Assembly: GCA_015039365.1 (NCBI GenBank)
Contig: WION01000311.1
Coordinates: 1 to 61,139 of the forward strand
Reading direction: 5' to 3'
Origin: Amanita rubescens
Lineage: Eukaryota; Basidiomycota; Agaricomycetes; Agaricales; Amanitaceae
DNA length: 61,139 nt
Below the pieces are notes generated by a model. The model was given only the letters and a program-made list of their open reading frames with translations, did no database searches and was not told the origin of the DNA. A program made the position numbers and the translations under genes. Of this stretch, positions 34,816 through 48,117 are shown in pieces (position 1 is the first letter of the stretch; each line of letters starts with the position of its first letter).

Positions 34816-35181
34816 ATGTTTTTCCGAGTCGCCAGTTTAGCGGCTTCAGTGCGCTCGTCCTTCGTCTCTGCTACTAGCACATATCGCTTCTTCTCTACGA
34901 CACAAATCGTGCAGGCAGGTTACAAGATGAAATCACATTCCGGCGCAAAAAAGAGATGGCGTTCGCTGGCTTCCGGATCGTCCTTCAAGCGCGTCGGTAT
35001 TCTTCTCTAGGACGTCCCGTGCACTTCATCTAACTTGCCACCCTAGCCAAAAGCTGGACATTCCCATCTGAACGTGACGAAATCACCAGCGCGAAAAAAT
35101 AGGCTGAGCAACGCTGCATACTCGACATCTGCCCAAACGCATAAATTGAAAAAACTTCTTCTACCTTACGGTACACATTGA
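34816..35181 (+). CDS. MRPL35: Mitochondrial large-subunit ribosomal protein bL35m
   Basis: Mitochondrial ribosomal protein. Start 34816 (MFFRVASLAASVRSSF) opens a targeting presequence ending near RFFSTTQIV. The bL35 core follows: GYKMKSHSGAKKRWRSLASG then, across intron 34993-35046, SSFKR-PKAGHSHLNVTKS and ARKNRLSNAAY, ending KLKKLLLPYGTH with stop 35179-35181. About 103 residues. The stop codon is 49 bases from that of the convergent histidine phosphatase gene. Confidence 0.9.
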
Positions 35182-35230
35182 CAATACACAAGGTAATGAG
35201 TTACTCGTCATAACATTACATAGCAGCTTA

Positions 35231-36346
35231 TCACGATTGTTTAGGTGCCTTCTTGTTGAAGAACGTTCGTATATCACCCTGCTTTGGATCATGTGCCATA
35301 CTACCCATGCCAGCCTTCTGTCGCGCCTGCCTTGAAAGATCAGAGCTGCACTGTATTCGGGACAGGTAACACGTACGAGTCCAGAGAGATGTTCAAATCT
35401 ATGGTAGTCCACAAGTCTAACTTCAAATATGTCACTGGACCAGGGTTCTATTGTGGATTGTCCCATGTCCTAAGTCAGGTTATCAAAGAGGCTTATTTGA
35501 GAGCCATTTCAATTCTACTTACCGTTGCCTCCACTACTAGCCTGGTCCAGCCGGTATTGCGCAGAGGCCCAACACCCTTAAACCCCGTTTGGTTCGCTAC
35601 ACCTCGCCTCATCAGGGCAATTGTGATCTCGCGAATGAAGAGGCCATGGCTAACGATAGCGACATGGCTTTCCTCTACCTGAGCAATTCTCGCACTCTGC
35701 ACATAGGGTATGAGAAGTTCGTCAATTGCCTGGTTTGCGCGCTCAGCTACGTCATCTCGACTTTCGCCGTCTGGGAACTTTAAATGTCGTTCTCTAATGG
35801 CGGGATAGAGCTCTTGGGCAAAATGTTCTTCTAACGAGAGCCCTGATTCTCGTACGGTTCTATATGTCTTACCCTCTGCTACCCCAAAATACTGCTCTCG
35901 GAGGAGAAGCGAGGTGTTGATTGGAGGGGAGGGATCGCGTTGAACATCCCTAACCGCTTCCGCGGTAGATAAAGCCCTCATTAATGGAGATGAAAGTATG
36001 GCCGTGTATCGCGTATCAGCGTGTGCTTTTGCGAGTCCCTTAGCTTGCTATAGATCATTAATGCAGGGGGTCAACCTAGGAAAGCTCGCACTAACATTCA
36101 TTCCTTAAAGGACGTCCGTTTGAATCAAATTTAAAGTACACAACCTTTACTAACCATGTTGTGAGAGTGGCGCGTCTCGCCAACCTGCCCAAATCGCCCG
36201 CTGCAACTGAAGTCAAAAGAAGTATGGAGGATAGTAGTGGCCGTACAAGATTATCTGTAGATTCGCCATGCCTTATCTGAGAATTGTTAACAAAACCAAT
36301 TCCCTCAGTAATTGTACTTACGAAGGTGAAGTAAACCTTGACCATC
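35231..36346 (-). CDS. Histidine phosphatase (phosphoglycerate mutase-like) with C-terminal PIP-box-like motif
   Basis: Branch-2-style small phosphatase related to TIGAR and fungal PGM-like proteins; acts on small phosphates or phosphoproteins. Start 36346: MVKVYFTF, intron, IRHGESTDNL (catalytic RHG), intron, RAIWAGWRDAPLSQHG. An eight-base microexon (36096-36103) then supplies GMN between two GT-AG introns before QAKGLAKAHADTRYTAILSS, giving LSQHGMNQAKG, the family consensus. Next are PLMRALSTAEAV, LLREQYFGVAEGKTY, FPDGESRDDVAERA and VAIVSHGLFIREI (second catalytic His). After two more introns the tail is ARQKAGMGSMAHDPKQGDIR then TFFNKKAPKQS. QGDIRTFF fits Q-x-x-I-x-x-F-F, the PCNA-binding pattern. 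Stop 35231-35233. Confidence 0.87.
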
Positions 36347-36536
36347 TGGCATAACATTGAGTCTGACCATGCCGTGGCAGTGCCGGCGATCACTATTTCA
36401 ATCTCCGACTGTGTCGCACAAATCCATTTTGGCAATACTAGCAGGGTACGGCTGACTACGATGCGAAGTTGCCATTCCATATATAATAATATGTTACGAC
36501 ATTACAAAGTGAGTATAGCTCCTGACGAATGAATTG

Positions 36537-37505
36537 CTAGCGTCTGCCGGCGTGTGGTTTGGGTCCTACGGGAAGGAAATCCGGATCACGAGAACACGAA
36601 GCACCCGTAAGGACTTCAATTGGTACGAGCGCGTCGGGGTCGTGTTTCGAGGATGTTTCATTGAATGGTGGGAAGCAAGTGGATTGCCGCAGAGCATGCG
36701 AAACATCGGAACACGTCTTCTCACATCGCTTTGCTCTAGTAGCGATAGTAGCGGTGGTACTGGAATCGTCGTCGACGAGCGTAGTAGAAGAAACAAAATA
36801 TTCGGGACACCCTGCTGGGAAGGTGCGATGAAGTTTGAACAGATTACGGAGCCTTTTGTTTGATAATAACTTCTTGAGGCCTTGCAAGCGATATGATTCC
36901 TCATCTATGTCCGATTCCACAAGTTCGTAATCGAAAAATGAAGAGCGAACTGCTAGCGACGCGTCTTTGTTGCCCGGTGTACTAGGTCGCGTTTGCGGTT
37001 TTGGAACATTGATATCGGAGGGGACTGCCGGAAGAGGCTTCTTTTCACGGGTGGCGCGCAGGGCTACCCTCGTAAGTTCTTTTAAGTTTGCAAGAACCAT
37101 ATCGGCTAGGTCCAGCATCGTATCTATCTCCGTGTCCTGTGCTTGCATTTTTGCGCCGTGTAAAAGGCTGATGAGAAACTCGGTGGCAGATTTGGAGAGT
37201 TTGTAGGATGGATCGTTGTGTGAGTTGGGGAAAAAATTATGTATTTCATAAATTGTGGTTCTTGAACACGTAAGGAAGACGTCAGCGAGGGAGCTGACAG
37301 CATTGAGGCTGTTCGAATTCCTCGCATCGCGAAGACGAATTGCTATCTTGATTATGGAAGGGAACGCGCGATCAAAGACCAGCCAGGTACGGCGGGAACG
37401 AGGTGGCGGTGCACCGTTATCGCATGCCGCATCCAATTCCGATTCATGGGTGATTTCGGATTGGACGTCGTCGTCGGTTGGAAAACAGAGTTCTGTGACA
37501 GACAT
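36537..37505 (-). CDS. Hypothetical protein, single exon
   Basis: Open frame of 322 codons from the ATG at 37503-37505. I do not recognise a family. The first two thirds appear helical (KIAIRLRDARNSNSLNAVSS, SATEFLISLLHGAKMQAQDT, MLDLADMVLANLKELTRVAL), the rest is polar and likely disordered. No signal peptide or membrane span. Its start lies 161 bases from the start of the divergent RSP5 gene. Codon use and the long intact frame support a real gene. Confidence 0.6.
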   Translation of the reverse strand: MSVTELCFPTDDDVQSEITHESELDAACDNGAPPPRSRRTWLVFDRAFPSIIKIAIRLRDARNSNSLNAVSSLADVFLTCSRTTIYEIHNFFPNSHNDPSYKLSKSATEFLISLLHGAKMQAQDTEIDTMLDLADMVLANLKELTRVALRATREKKPLPAVPSDINVPKPQTRPSTPGNKDASLAVRSSFFDYELVESDIDEESYRLQGLKKLLSNKRLRNLFKLHRTFPAGCPEYFVSSTTLVDDDSSTTATIATRAKRCEKTCSDVSHALRQSTCFPPFNETSSKHDPDALVPIEVLTGASCSRDPDFLPVGPKPHAGRR

Positions 37506-37665
37506 ATCTGGGCGAAAACTGGCGCATTGGTAGTCATTTTAAAGGCGGGCATTGGTGGACGCATTACGACGAGACCATAAAGCTGTGCCCTTTCAGCAGC
37601 GGCACGTGGCGAAGACACAGGTGGGAGTGCTACTACTTGAGCGCATTGTAACCTTTGTCCGTCAA
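37506..37665. promoter_or_regulatory. Divergent promoter between hypothetical gene and RSP5
   Basis: 160 bases between opposed start codons; both core promoters must be here or inside the first exons. No motif is assigned. Confidence 0.4.
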
Positions 37666-40474
<2,809 letters not shown>

Positions 40475-41010
40475 TATACTATTTCTTTATGCTCCCATCT
40501 ATACCTTGTGTTTTTGGATTTGCTAAATGAAAATGTTATTATGTGTCATTGGCATGCTCCATGGTTACCTTGCTCGGGCAGGCTAGGCTCACTCCAAATG
40601 CTCACACGGGACTCAGCACATCAACTCGCTCATTATGTCTGGGAACAAGACTATCTTTGACCCTGTGGTGCTCATCCCTTCTTTCATTCAATCTCTTAAA
40701 ACTTAAGAGTGGTTTTTCATCTTTTTTTAAGTGGTTTGCAACCTATCAACGTGACACGGGAACCATTGTTTATTATAATATGTAGTGGCAATACAAACTG
40801 AAAACTAGTACAGAGCGCGTGGAAAACCGTTTGAAAGTGGGTGCACATGAAAGAGAGCGGTAGGAACGGCCGCAGTGGGGTAGCAAAAGGCAGAGAGTGG
40901 TGGAAGTTTTGTGGTGGGTTCGACAGATGGCGCGCGAGGGTAAAATGAAGGCAGGGGGGTTGCGGGAGGATCCGAGAGACAAAGGGCATAGGTGGGATTG
41001 AAAGACGCCT
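40475..41010. other. Intergenic, G/A-rich on the plus strand
   Basis: After the RSP5 stop, 40780-41010 becomes strongly purine-rich on the plus strand. Two minus-strand frames remain open over much of it and encode Pro/His/Ser-rich sequence. This may be composition rather than coding. Confidence 0.45.
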
Positions 41011-41011
41011 A

Positions 41012-41041
41012 GGGGTTCGGGTCGGTAGAGGGAGCATGGGG
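41012..41041 (+). other. Putative G-quadruplex-forming sequence
   Basis: Four G-runs on the plus strand (41012-41015, 41019-41021, 41030-41032, 41038-41041) with loops of 3, 8 and 5 bases. It sits in the purine-rich intergenic region between RSP5 and RICTOR. Pattern-based only. Confidence 0.4.
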
Positions 41042-41480
41042 TACGATGACACCAACCATGAATATTAGTGGATGCACGGGGGTGAAAGGAAGCCCAGTTT
41101 GGAACGACGGTGGTAGGGGTCGGGAGAAGATGCCGGGGGTTGAACCGAAGCCTGTATGGTTGACATAGCGTGTAGGATACTCGGGCCAGTCGTGTGACAT
41201 GAAATTGTTATGAGAGTTCGACCAAAGGCGTGCGCTAGCACAGCCTGCGCTTTGTCCTATACATTTCGTAAGATTATTTGATCAAAGGCTTTGGTATCCT
41301 GAATGAGTTCATTGAGTTGCATCATCACATCGTCAAAACAATATAACTTTCAAATAATCGGACAGTACCCCATGTACCATCCAATTATCTGTTGCCGCGC
41401 TCGAAGGACGGATAACTCGCGTCTAAACACCTCAAGAGTGTTTTCATGCTTGTGCTCAACGTCCGTGGCTCCAGACATGA
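41012..41480 (-). CDS. Possible small unknown gene divergent to RICTOR
   Basis: From an ATG at 41478-41480 the minus strand reads MSGATDVEHKHENTLEVFRR then ELSVLRARQQIIGW, a charged helical segment. After a probable intron it may continue DTKAFDQIILRN and then a proline-rich frame (HDWPEYPTRYVNHTGFGSTP) that runs to a stop at 41012-41014. The same frame stays open for about 70 more codons past that stop. The splice sites are not convincing and no family is recognised. The open frame also continues upstream of the ATG, antisense to the first exon of RICTOR. Low confidence. Confidence 0.3.
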
Positions 41481-41600
41481 TAGAAGAGAGTTGAGACCGA
41501 CGGTGTTTTATCGTGTTTTCCTTTGTCCAAATCCGGAATAGATCTTCCACCAGCCACGCATCCCCAGCCACTATCTGCGTCCTGTCAGACGGGAGGTAGT

Positions 41601-44600
41601 ATGCCAACGCTTGTGCAACCTGGACAACAGGCCTCAAATGGCACGGGAGCGACGTCCTTTACCATTCTTAATAACCAACAATTGGATGTCGCAGGGTTGG
41701 AAGGGAAGGATCCTCAAGGACAGGTGCATAGAGTGACTAGAGCTTAATCTGACCTTGTTTAACCTTTTCATTCTCAAGCTTGAGGATCTCCAATCTCAAC
41801 TCGCACGAGAGAACAGAATTCGAGAGGGTGCAGAGAACTTATTGAACATGCAATTGGCGGTATGGCGGAGCAATTGAAGAGCACTCCACGTTGAACTGAG
41901 TGTCAATAAAGGACAACTTACGTCTCAAGGTCGAGTCCGAGTTGGATCTGGCAAGGAGTAAAATTGAGGCTATCGCAAAGCGGATAGATATTGGCGCGTA
42001 TATTCCCCACACAGGTGATAGTAGGTTTCATGTCCGTACAGAATCTTCACGTAAGAAGAGCAAGACCCGAAATATGACCACGAACGGCGTCGATAAAGGT
42101 GCTTCGTTGGCTTCCTATTCCAAGGGTAGCGCTCTATTGACCTTGCCAGTCAATGACGACTTCCGCACGGCGCGACACAACGCCTTTGAGCACCTAAAAA
42201 AGTTGGAGTCGCTCGGTCGCCAGGTCCCTCCCACTCAAGCTAGTTCTTCCTCGGCGGCAGCTCCGCAGACCGCGCTTGAAGTGGATCGTCAACTAATCGA
42301 TGCACTCAACAAACTAACGGATATTTTACGCCGCAATTTGCGCGTTCGATATGAATTAAGCATCCCCGACATCGTGAAGGTGTCAGTAATTCTAACTTTC
42401 GTCCTGGCTGGCCTGATACACATCAATTAACAGCGTCGCTCCATGTCTCGCCGATCCCCGCTCGAAGCAGTGTCGATCATCCGCGTATCGATTGATTCGA
42501 CATGCTCTCGTTGATGCAGATTCCGTCAAGTGCATAGACCAGTCCCTGGATTGGTACATTGTGAAGTACAACAGCTTCCCACTTGACTTTGGGTCAGACG
42601 CTGACGTTTGTGACGACAAGATCTCTGTGTCGCGACAATAAACATGCTATAGAAAAAGAACAAGCCATCAAGCTGATAAGAACGATGGTTGAGATTGGTA
42701 GCACTCGACCCGAGTCATTGGCCGCCAATGGTATCGGAATCGTGCCCTTGTCGGAACCTGTCATGCGTTCCCTTATTGCCATTTCTGAACACCTGGAAGA
42801 TCCATTTCGATCTATATGCATACAGACACTCGCAGAAATATGTGAGTCGGTTCCCCCAGCGCGAGGCTATGGACGATGTTAACTATCTCATGATCAGTGC
42901 TCGTTGATATCGACTTAGTTGCAAGGACGGGCGGCTTACGCTATCTTTTGCACATCCTGGGAGATGGGCCGGTAGAACTGTCTTTGATGCTTGCCTCTGT
43001 CTTTCTACATATCGCGGACTCGCCACGTACTCGAGCCTATCTACATGTTGGAACGGATTTAGAGGTGAATTGCCAGCATTCGAGTAGCCGCGGGACTCAA
43101 TGTTTCTAGTTGGCTTTATCCCCCATCACAGACGCGTATGGCAAAGGTGCTGAACACGTTGGCAAGATGAGGGGCTGCGCGAAAGTCGTACAAATGATGT
43201 TACGCACATGGAGCGGTAAGGGATTGCTGCAGTTTGTTTGCCTGTGACGGGAGAGTAACCTAGAACAGGGCTTATATATTATTGCATGGATAACATGCGC
43301 GCGATTCGTTCAGTTATTGATACCCTACGTATACCATCCCTTGAAACCAGGGTGCGTTACTATTTGCCAAGGCAGAGCTTAGGACTAATGTTTTCTCAGG
43401 AAATAATTCTTGACTTATTCTTTGAGCTGTTGAGTATCAAAACCTCTGACTGGTATCACACCTTTATATCCGGTCGACGACTCACCAGTATGTTGAGCGC
43501 CGCTTCATGATAAATGGTCTTGACATCTTTGTGACTAGTGTATCGGAAAGCTCCTGAAGATCGTTTGAACCATCCCCAACATGGGCCAGTAGTTGATCGT
43601 CCTCAGCAGAATGTAAAACTTACAGATCAGTATATGGCCTTGTTGGTTGTCATTTTGACGAAGGCTGGCCTCTGCGAGGTATGTCAAATGACCATAATGC
43701 TCGTTATCCATCATAACCAGTACGAATCGTTAGGCTCTCACATCCATGCTAGAGGAGACGAAGACGGGGTCTAACCTGTCGCGCAAGGCTACACTTCTTT
43801 TAGCCGAGTTTCTCCAAACAGCTAACAAAGTTTTACCGCTCGTTGCTGCTGCAGAGATCCAGGCAAGGATATTGTCCCACTTATGCGCATGTGCTAATTA
43901 GAGAGTTCAAGGCTATTCCGGAAGTGTTCAGCATGGCCACTAGCTACGGCGATGCAGAACACCGAATAGTAGGATCCTCTGCCATGTCCGCCATTGATAG
44001 TTTGAACCGTAATAAGACGAGACTCGAGCCTGCTTCGCCTTTCAAGTCTCTTCGACCAAGGTTACGTAAAATCCTGTTGTGGCTTCATTATCCTAACATC
44101 CCTCCAACAGAGCCAACTCGGTGGAAGATGCTGTACGCCGTGGGCAGAGACAGGTTGAACAGGCTAAGCTTAAAATGAGTCTTCAAATGGATGATGCGAC
44201 TTTTCGGTCTGCAATTCTGGAGACTCAGGTGAACAGCGTGTAAGCTTCCGGTTGTGTCATTCGCTGAAATAGTGATAGGTCATGATAACCAAGGATTTTA
44301 CTAAATGGAACTATGATACTCTTTTGGAAATTGTTGAAGGTCCCCTCCTCAACCATAAGAGACTAGAGGAGGCTATCCGAGTTTCAAGGTTTATCCGTCG
44401 TCTGGCATCGTTCTTCCACCCGTTCAGCCACAGATTCTCCGACATTGTTCGGACTCCGGTTCGTCTGGTACTGACATTCACCGTTATATATCTTAACAGC
44501 ACATAGATGACTACCAAATGGATTCGATTAGGGTGTTCTCTGCTCAATACGTTGATGAAGAGTCCAGAAGGTATAAAATACCTCTCTACGGAAGATCAGT

Positions 44601-46829
44601 TCTTGTCGCAAATTGTGAAGGCTTTCGCTCAGCTGGATCCTGTAAGCCTACAGGGGAATCCATGTTAAATGGCTTGCTAATCTGCCCAAGTTCAACGGCG
44701 TACCAGATTCCGACCCCATATTCTCTAGGAAACGTGTATCAGAGACCCTTACGTATGGGTATTTGGAGATGCTTGGTACGCTGAGTAAATATCAGGAAGG
44801 GATTGAGTATGTATCATAGAAGGTCAACGTACCGTTGCTCACGCTACGTTTACAGACTGTTGGAAATGTTCAAAGTATTCACTGTATTTTACCACTTGAG
44901 CGAGCTGCGCAGCCGTGAAGACCTCATCAAAGGTATCATTGAAAATCTCGATTATACCAAGTAAGCACATTACCACAGCATTTACCTAAAAACTGACGAC
45001 GCTAATCAGCGATGGACATCCTCGAATTGTCCTATCCAAGGCTCTAACCTCTAGTTACAAGGCAAGCAAGAACTCATACGCCGGATGCGAATTACAGGCG
45101 CTAACCAGCTTTACCGCAGCACATTCGATTATATGCGACAAGGCATCTCGGAACTCTGATTCGCAACTCCGCAAGCGCAAATGCTTGGACTCTTCGCCTT
45201 CTTCTAACTCAGTTATATGACCCTGCCGCAGAAGTGTGCGAAATGGCTGTACATTTTCTTGAGGAGGCATGTGAGGATAAGGAAGTCCTACAAATGGTCG
45301 TTGAAATGCAACCAACTATGGATCACCTCGGAGAAATAGGACATCCATTATTGTTAAAGTGACTATTGACGTGCTTCTGCACTGGATGTTCGCTAATATA
45401 ATCGAAGGTTTATGTCAACACCCATGGGCTTCCGTTACTTATATGATGCTGGATATATTGATCGAGAGATGGACGTGTGGTTCAATGTAAGCGTGTTCTA
45501 CGGGTGACTGAGGTATCTCACTCATCAATCAGGAACGCAATATCTATTACGTCGTGCACGTAGAGGTCTTCCTTTCTAAATCTTTCCAAGGAGGAATCTT
45601 GGCAGATGAAGACGAAGATATGATGTATGCTTAAGAAAACTTGGATGTAATACGCACTAACTTCCGTCGTAAGGTCATTTGAGGGGATAGTGCCTCCACA
45701 TTTTTATGGAGAAATGTCAAAAACGGAGTTGGGTTGCCAAGTGCTTCAGGAAAAAGGCCATTTCTCGGATTTTTCACAGTTCATTCGGCAACACGGTCAT
45801 GAGGATATGGATGCTGAGATTATCATGAAACTCAAAAGTACATTGTGGGCGGTGGTGAGTTAGGGATGTGGTCACGTTATCCAACACTCATAGCGGCTGC
45901 AGGGCAATGTCGGCGCCACGGAAGGAGGACTTCGATTCCTTGAGGAGGAGGATATGATTCCAGTTATCCTTGACATTGCTGAGAATTCCCCTATCCCTTC
46001 TCTCAAAGGGTAAGAGCCCGTCAAACTCAGTTGTGATCATCTGACATTTGCTTCAGGACATGTTTCTTTGTGCTGGGCCTGATATCGTCCACAGTCCAAG
46101 GCGCTGATATACTAGCTGAATATGGTTGGGAAGCTGCGCTTTCGCCGCTCGGGATGCCTACAGGCATTTGCACACCTGCAAGTTTAGAAAAATTCATAAA
46201 TGTATGCTGTCTTGCCTCTTCGCGCGAAGCCATATTGTCTCATATAAGTAGATACCTTCATGGACTGAAAACTCTTCGGAGATCAACAGAACTTGGCTCA
46301 AGCCAGTGACAGTGCCTATGGAAAAGGAAGTGATAACCGCAGTTCAGAATCTCGCAAACTCTGTCATAGCGAATGCAGCATCGCGGACGCTCACGAAGTG
46401 GGTTAAGTACTTATTATTTAAAGTCCTGCTTAATCTCTTTCAAGACTCAAATCGCGACCGGAATATCGACCAGTATTTACTTCACCAGTTGTCTTTTTCA
46501 GGGCCATGCATATAATTTCTACGCAACGATTCCGATTACCTGTTCGCCGTTATGTTATCGACTTGTTCGGCGTTGAAATGAATTCAGAACTGGTTTCTAC
46601 ATTCATGGATTGTGCAAAGACTCTGAAGGCTAGTCCGACTCAAAAGGCAACCAAGCTACAGGTGTCACAGTCGGACATGTTTGCAAACTTAGGGAGAAGC
46701 GGCCATGATTCTGGTAGCGAATCGGAAGGGGATGATTCTGATCCAGCGGCGCAAAATACCACTACCAATGGGCAACAACCTGTACTAGCGCCGAAGCCAG
46801 TCCACAAGGTTGTTGGATTTGATGCATAA
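41601..46829 (+). CDS. RICTOR: RICTOR homolog (Ste20/AVO3), TORC2 subunit
   Basis: Scaffold subunit of target-of-rapamycin complex 2, controlling actin, membrane stress and AGC kinases. Likely start 41601 (MPTLVQPGQQASNGTG). The next exons form an HR1/REM-1-like coiled coil: LEDLQSQLARENRIREGAEN, LLNMQLADNLRLKVESELDL, ARSKIEAIAKRID. RICTOR N-terminal helical repeats follow: VAPCLADPRSKQCRSSAYRL, DNKHAIEKEQAIKLIRTMVE, VPLSEPVMRSLIAISEHLED, LVARTGGLRYLLHILGDGPV, LIYYCMDNMRAIRSVIDTLR. Later exons contain RICTOR phosphorylation-region and V domains (CFFVLGLISSTVQGADILAE, YGWEAALSPLGMPTGI). The C-terminus has an acidic tail and VHKVVGFDA. About 25 short introns. Splice checks at 42375-42640 and 43060-43510 gave a continuous frame. 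Confidence 0.9.
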
Positions 46830-47071
46830 CTATCATCGTACAATGGATTCAGGGACTTTTGCTATCATCTCACGACGTTCCATTTGTATTACTGCTGATC
46901 AACCTCATTCATGTACTCTATCCTATTCTGTGGGTTGCATATTGTATTTCAATGTATAAAAATACAATTGTGGTGTGTTGTTTTGTTATGGCCATATTAT
47001 TCAATAACTGCAAACATGGCTGTACTAATCATGGTAAACATACTAAACGCATACGATTGTGGACAACTGCT

Positions 47072-47795
47072 ATGGCTCTTCTGAACTCCTGCAAACAGGC
47101 ATCAAGGACGACAGGACTGAAGCCCTTGACAATAATCTTACGTGGTCTATCCTCTGAGATTCCTTCTACTCCAGCCAAGAAGGAATCGTCCGAAATTGTT
47201 GCTCCCGAAACTCCCCGCGACGTGTTGGTGGCCGACGTAATTAGTGGTGCACCAGGTCAGCATTTTTCTAGTCACTTTTTAGCTTCGTTTACAGTTACTT
47301 AGCTGAACTGCGTCACCGGCCTATTCGGATATACCAAGCGACCCGCAATACGATGCAAAGTGGAGGCGCGAAGTCTGAACGGTGGAGGATTGACTTTGAT
47401 ATATTGTCAGGAGGCGGACGTTGGGAGAACCCACTGATGGGTTGGGCGAGCTCGTAAGAATTCTTGTATCAATCTCCAGTGCGCTTAGTTACTTGGATCT
47501 TTTAGTGCGGACTATATGCAAGGCACGCGCTTGTCGTTCCGTTCAAAGGGAGATGCCATTCATTTCGCGGAGAAGCAAGGTGGCGTACATTGTTAACACT
47601 CGATGAACTCACTATTGATACCCGGAAATGGTCAGGATGGGATTACTATGTGTAAGTGCAAGTGTAATTGTCGCTGAAAGCCACTCACTGACCCTCGCAG
47701 CCAACAACCGACAGCTGAAGCGAGTTCCTCCCAAAAATTACGCGGAGAACTTCCTGTATCGCCCAGGCAAGCTACGTATTATGAGGACGAAATAG
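47072..47795 (+). CDS. NDUFS4: NADH dehydrogenase iron-sulfur protein 4 (NDUFS4)
   Basis: Accessory subunit of mitochondrial complex I, N-module side. Start 47072 (MALLNSCKQASRTTGLKPLT) gives a mitochondrial presequence. The domain follows across short introns: DVISGAP-AELRHRPIRIYQ, ATRNTMQSGGAKSERWRIDF, GGGRWENPLMGWASS, ADYMQGTRLSFRSKGDAIHF, AEKQ-GWDYYV. The last exon gives NRQLKRVPPKNYAENFLYRP and GKLRIMRTK with stop 47793-47795. All hallmark residues (WENPLMGW, PKNYAENF, PGKL) are present. A shadow frame reads through the last exon to 47874 but is not the real product. Confidence 0.94.
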
Positions 47796-48117
47796 ATTGT
47801 GTAGACACGTCCTTCAATGCAATGGCACTTCCTTTCCGATCCCAACCCTCCTTTAGAAAAGCTTAACAGGGTGAATGCCAATGGCGTTGAAATCACGTGG
47901 CAACACCACTAGAAGTATAGAAGGCGAAGGCGGAAGGTAAACCTGTTCAGCAACTCCACCCTCCGAGCCGCCGGAGTCTCCAGCAACGTGGCCCATTCTT
48001 GACCTGCAAGGGCTATGGGCGACTATTCAAACCCGGCCTTTCTCTAAGAACTACAGGCTAGCTTCGTTTTCTCCTCCCTCAGGCTGGTTTGCTGACCTAG
48101 AGAGTCCAGCGGGCTAG
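47796..48117 (+). other. Unassigned stretch with a coding-like frame
   Basis: 47955-48117 is open in one plus frame and looks protein-like: PPSEPPESPATWPILDLQGL then ATIQTRPFSKNYRLASF and SPPSGWFADLESPAG, ending at a TAG (48115-48117). It has no ATG nearby. It could be an N-terminal exon of the CSC1-type gene that follows, because adding one base after SPAG would run it into LVNQSVTAAS. Family support is lacking. Confidence 0.35.
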
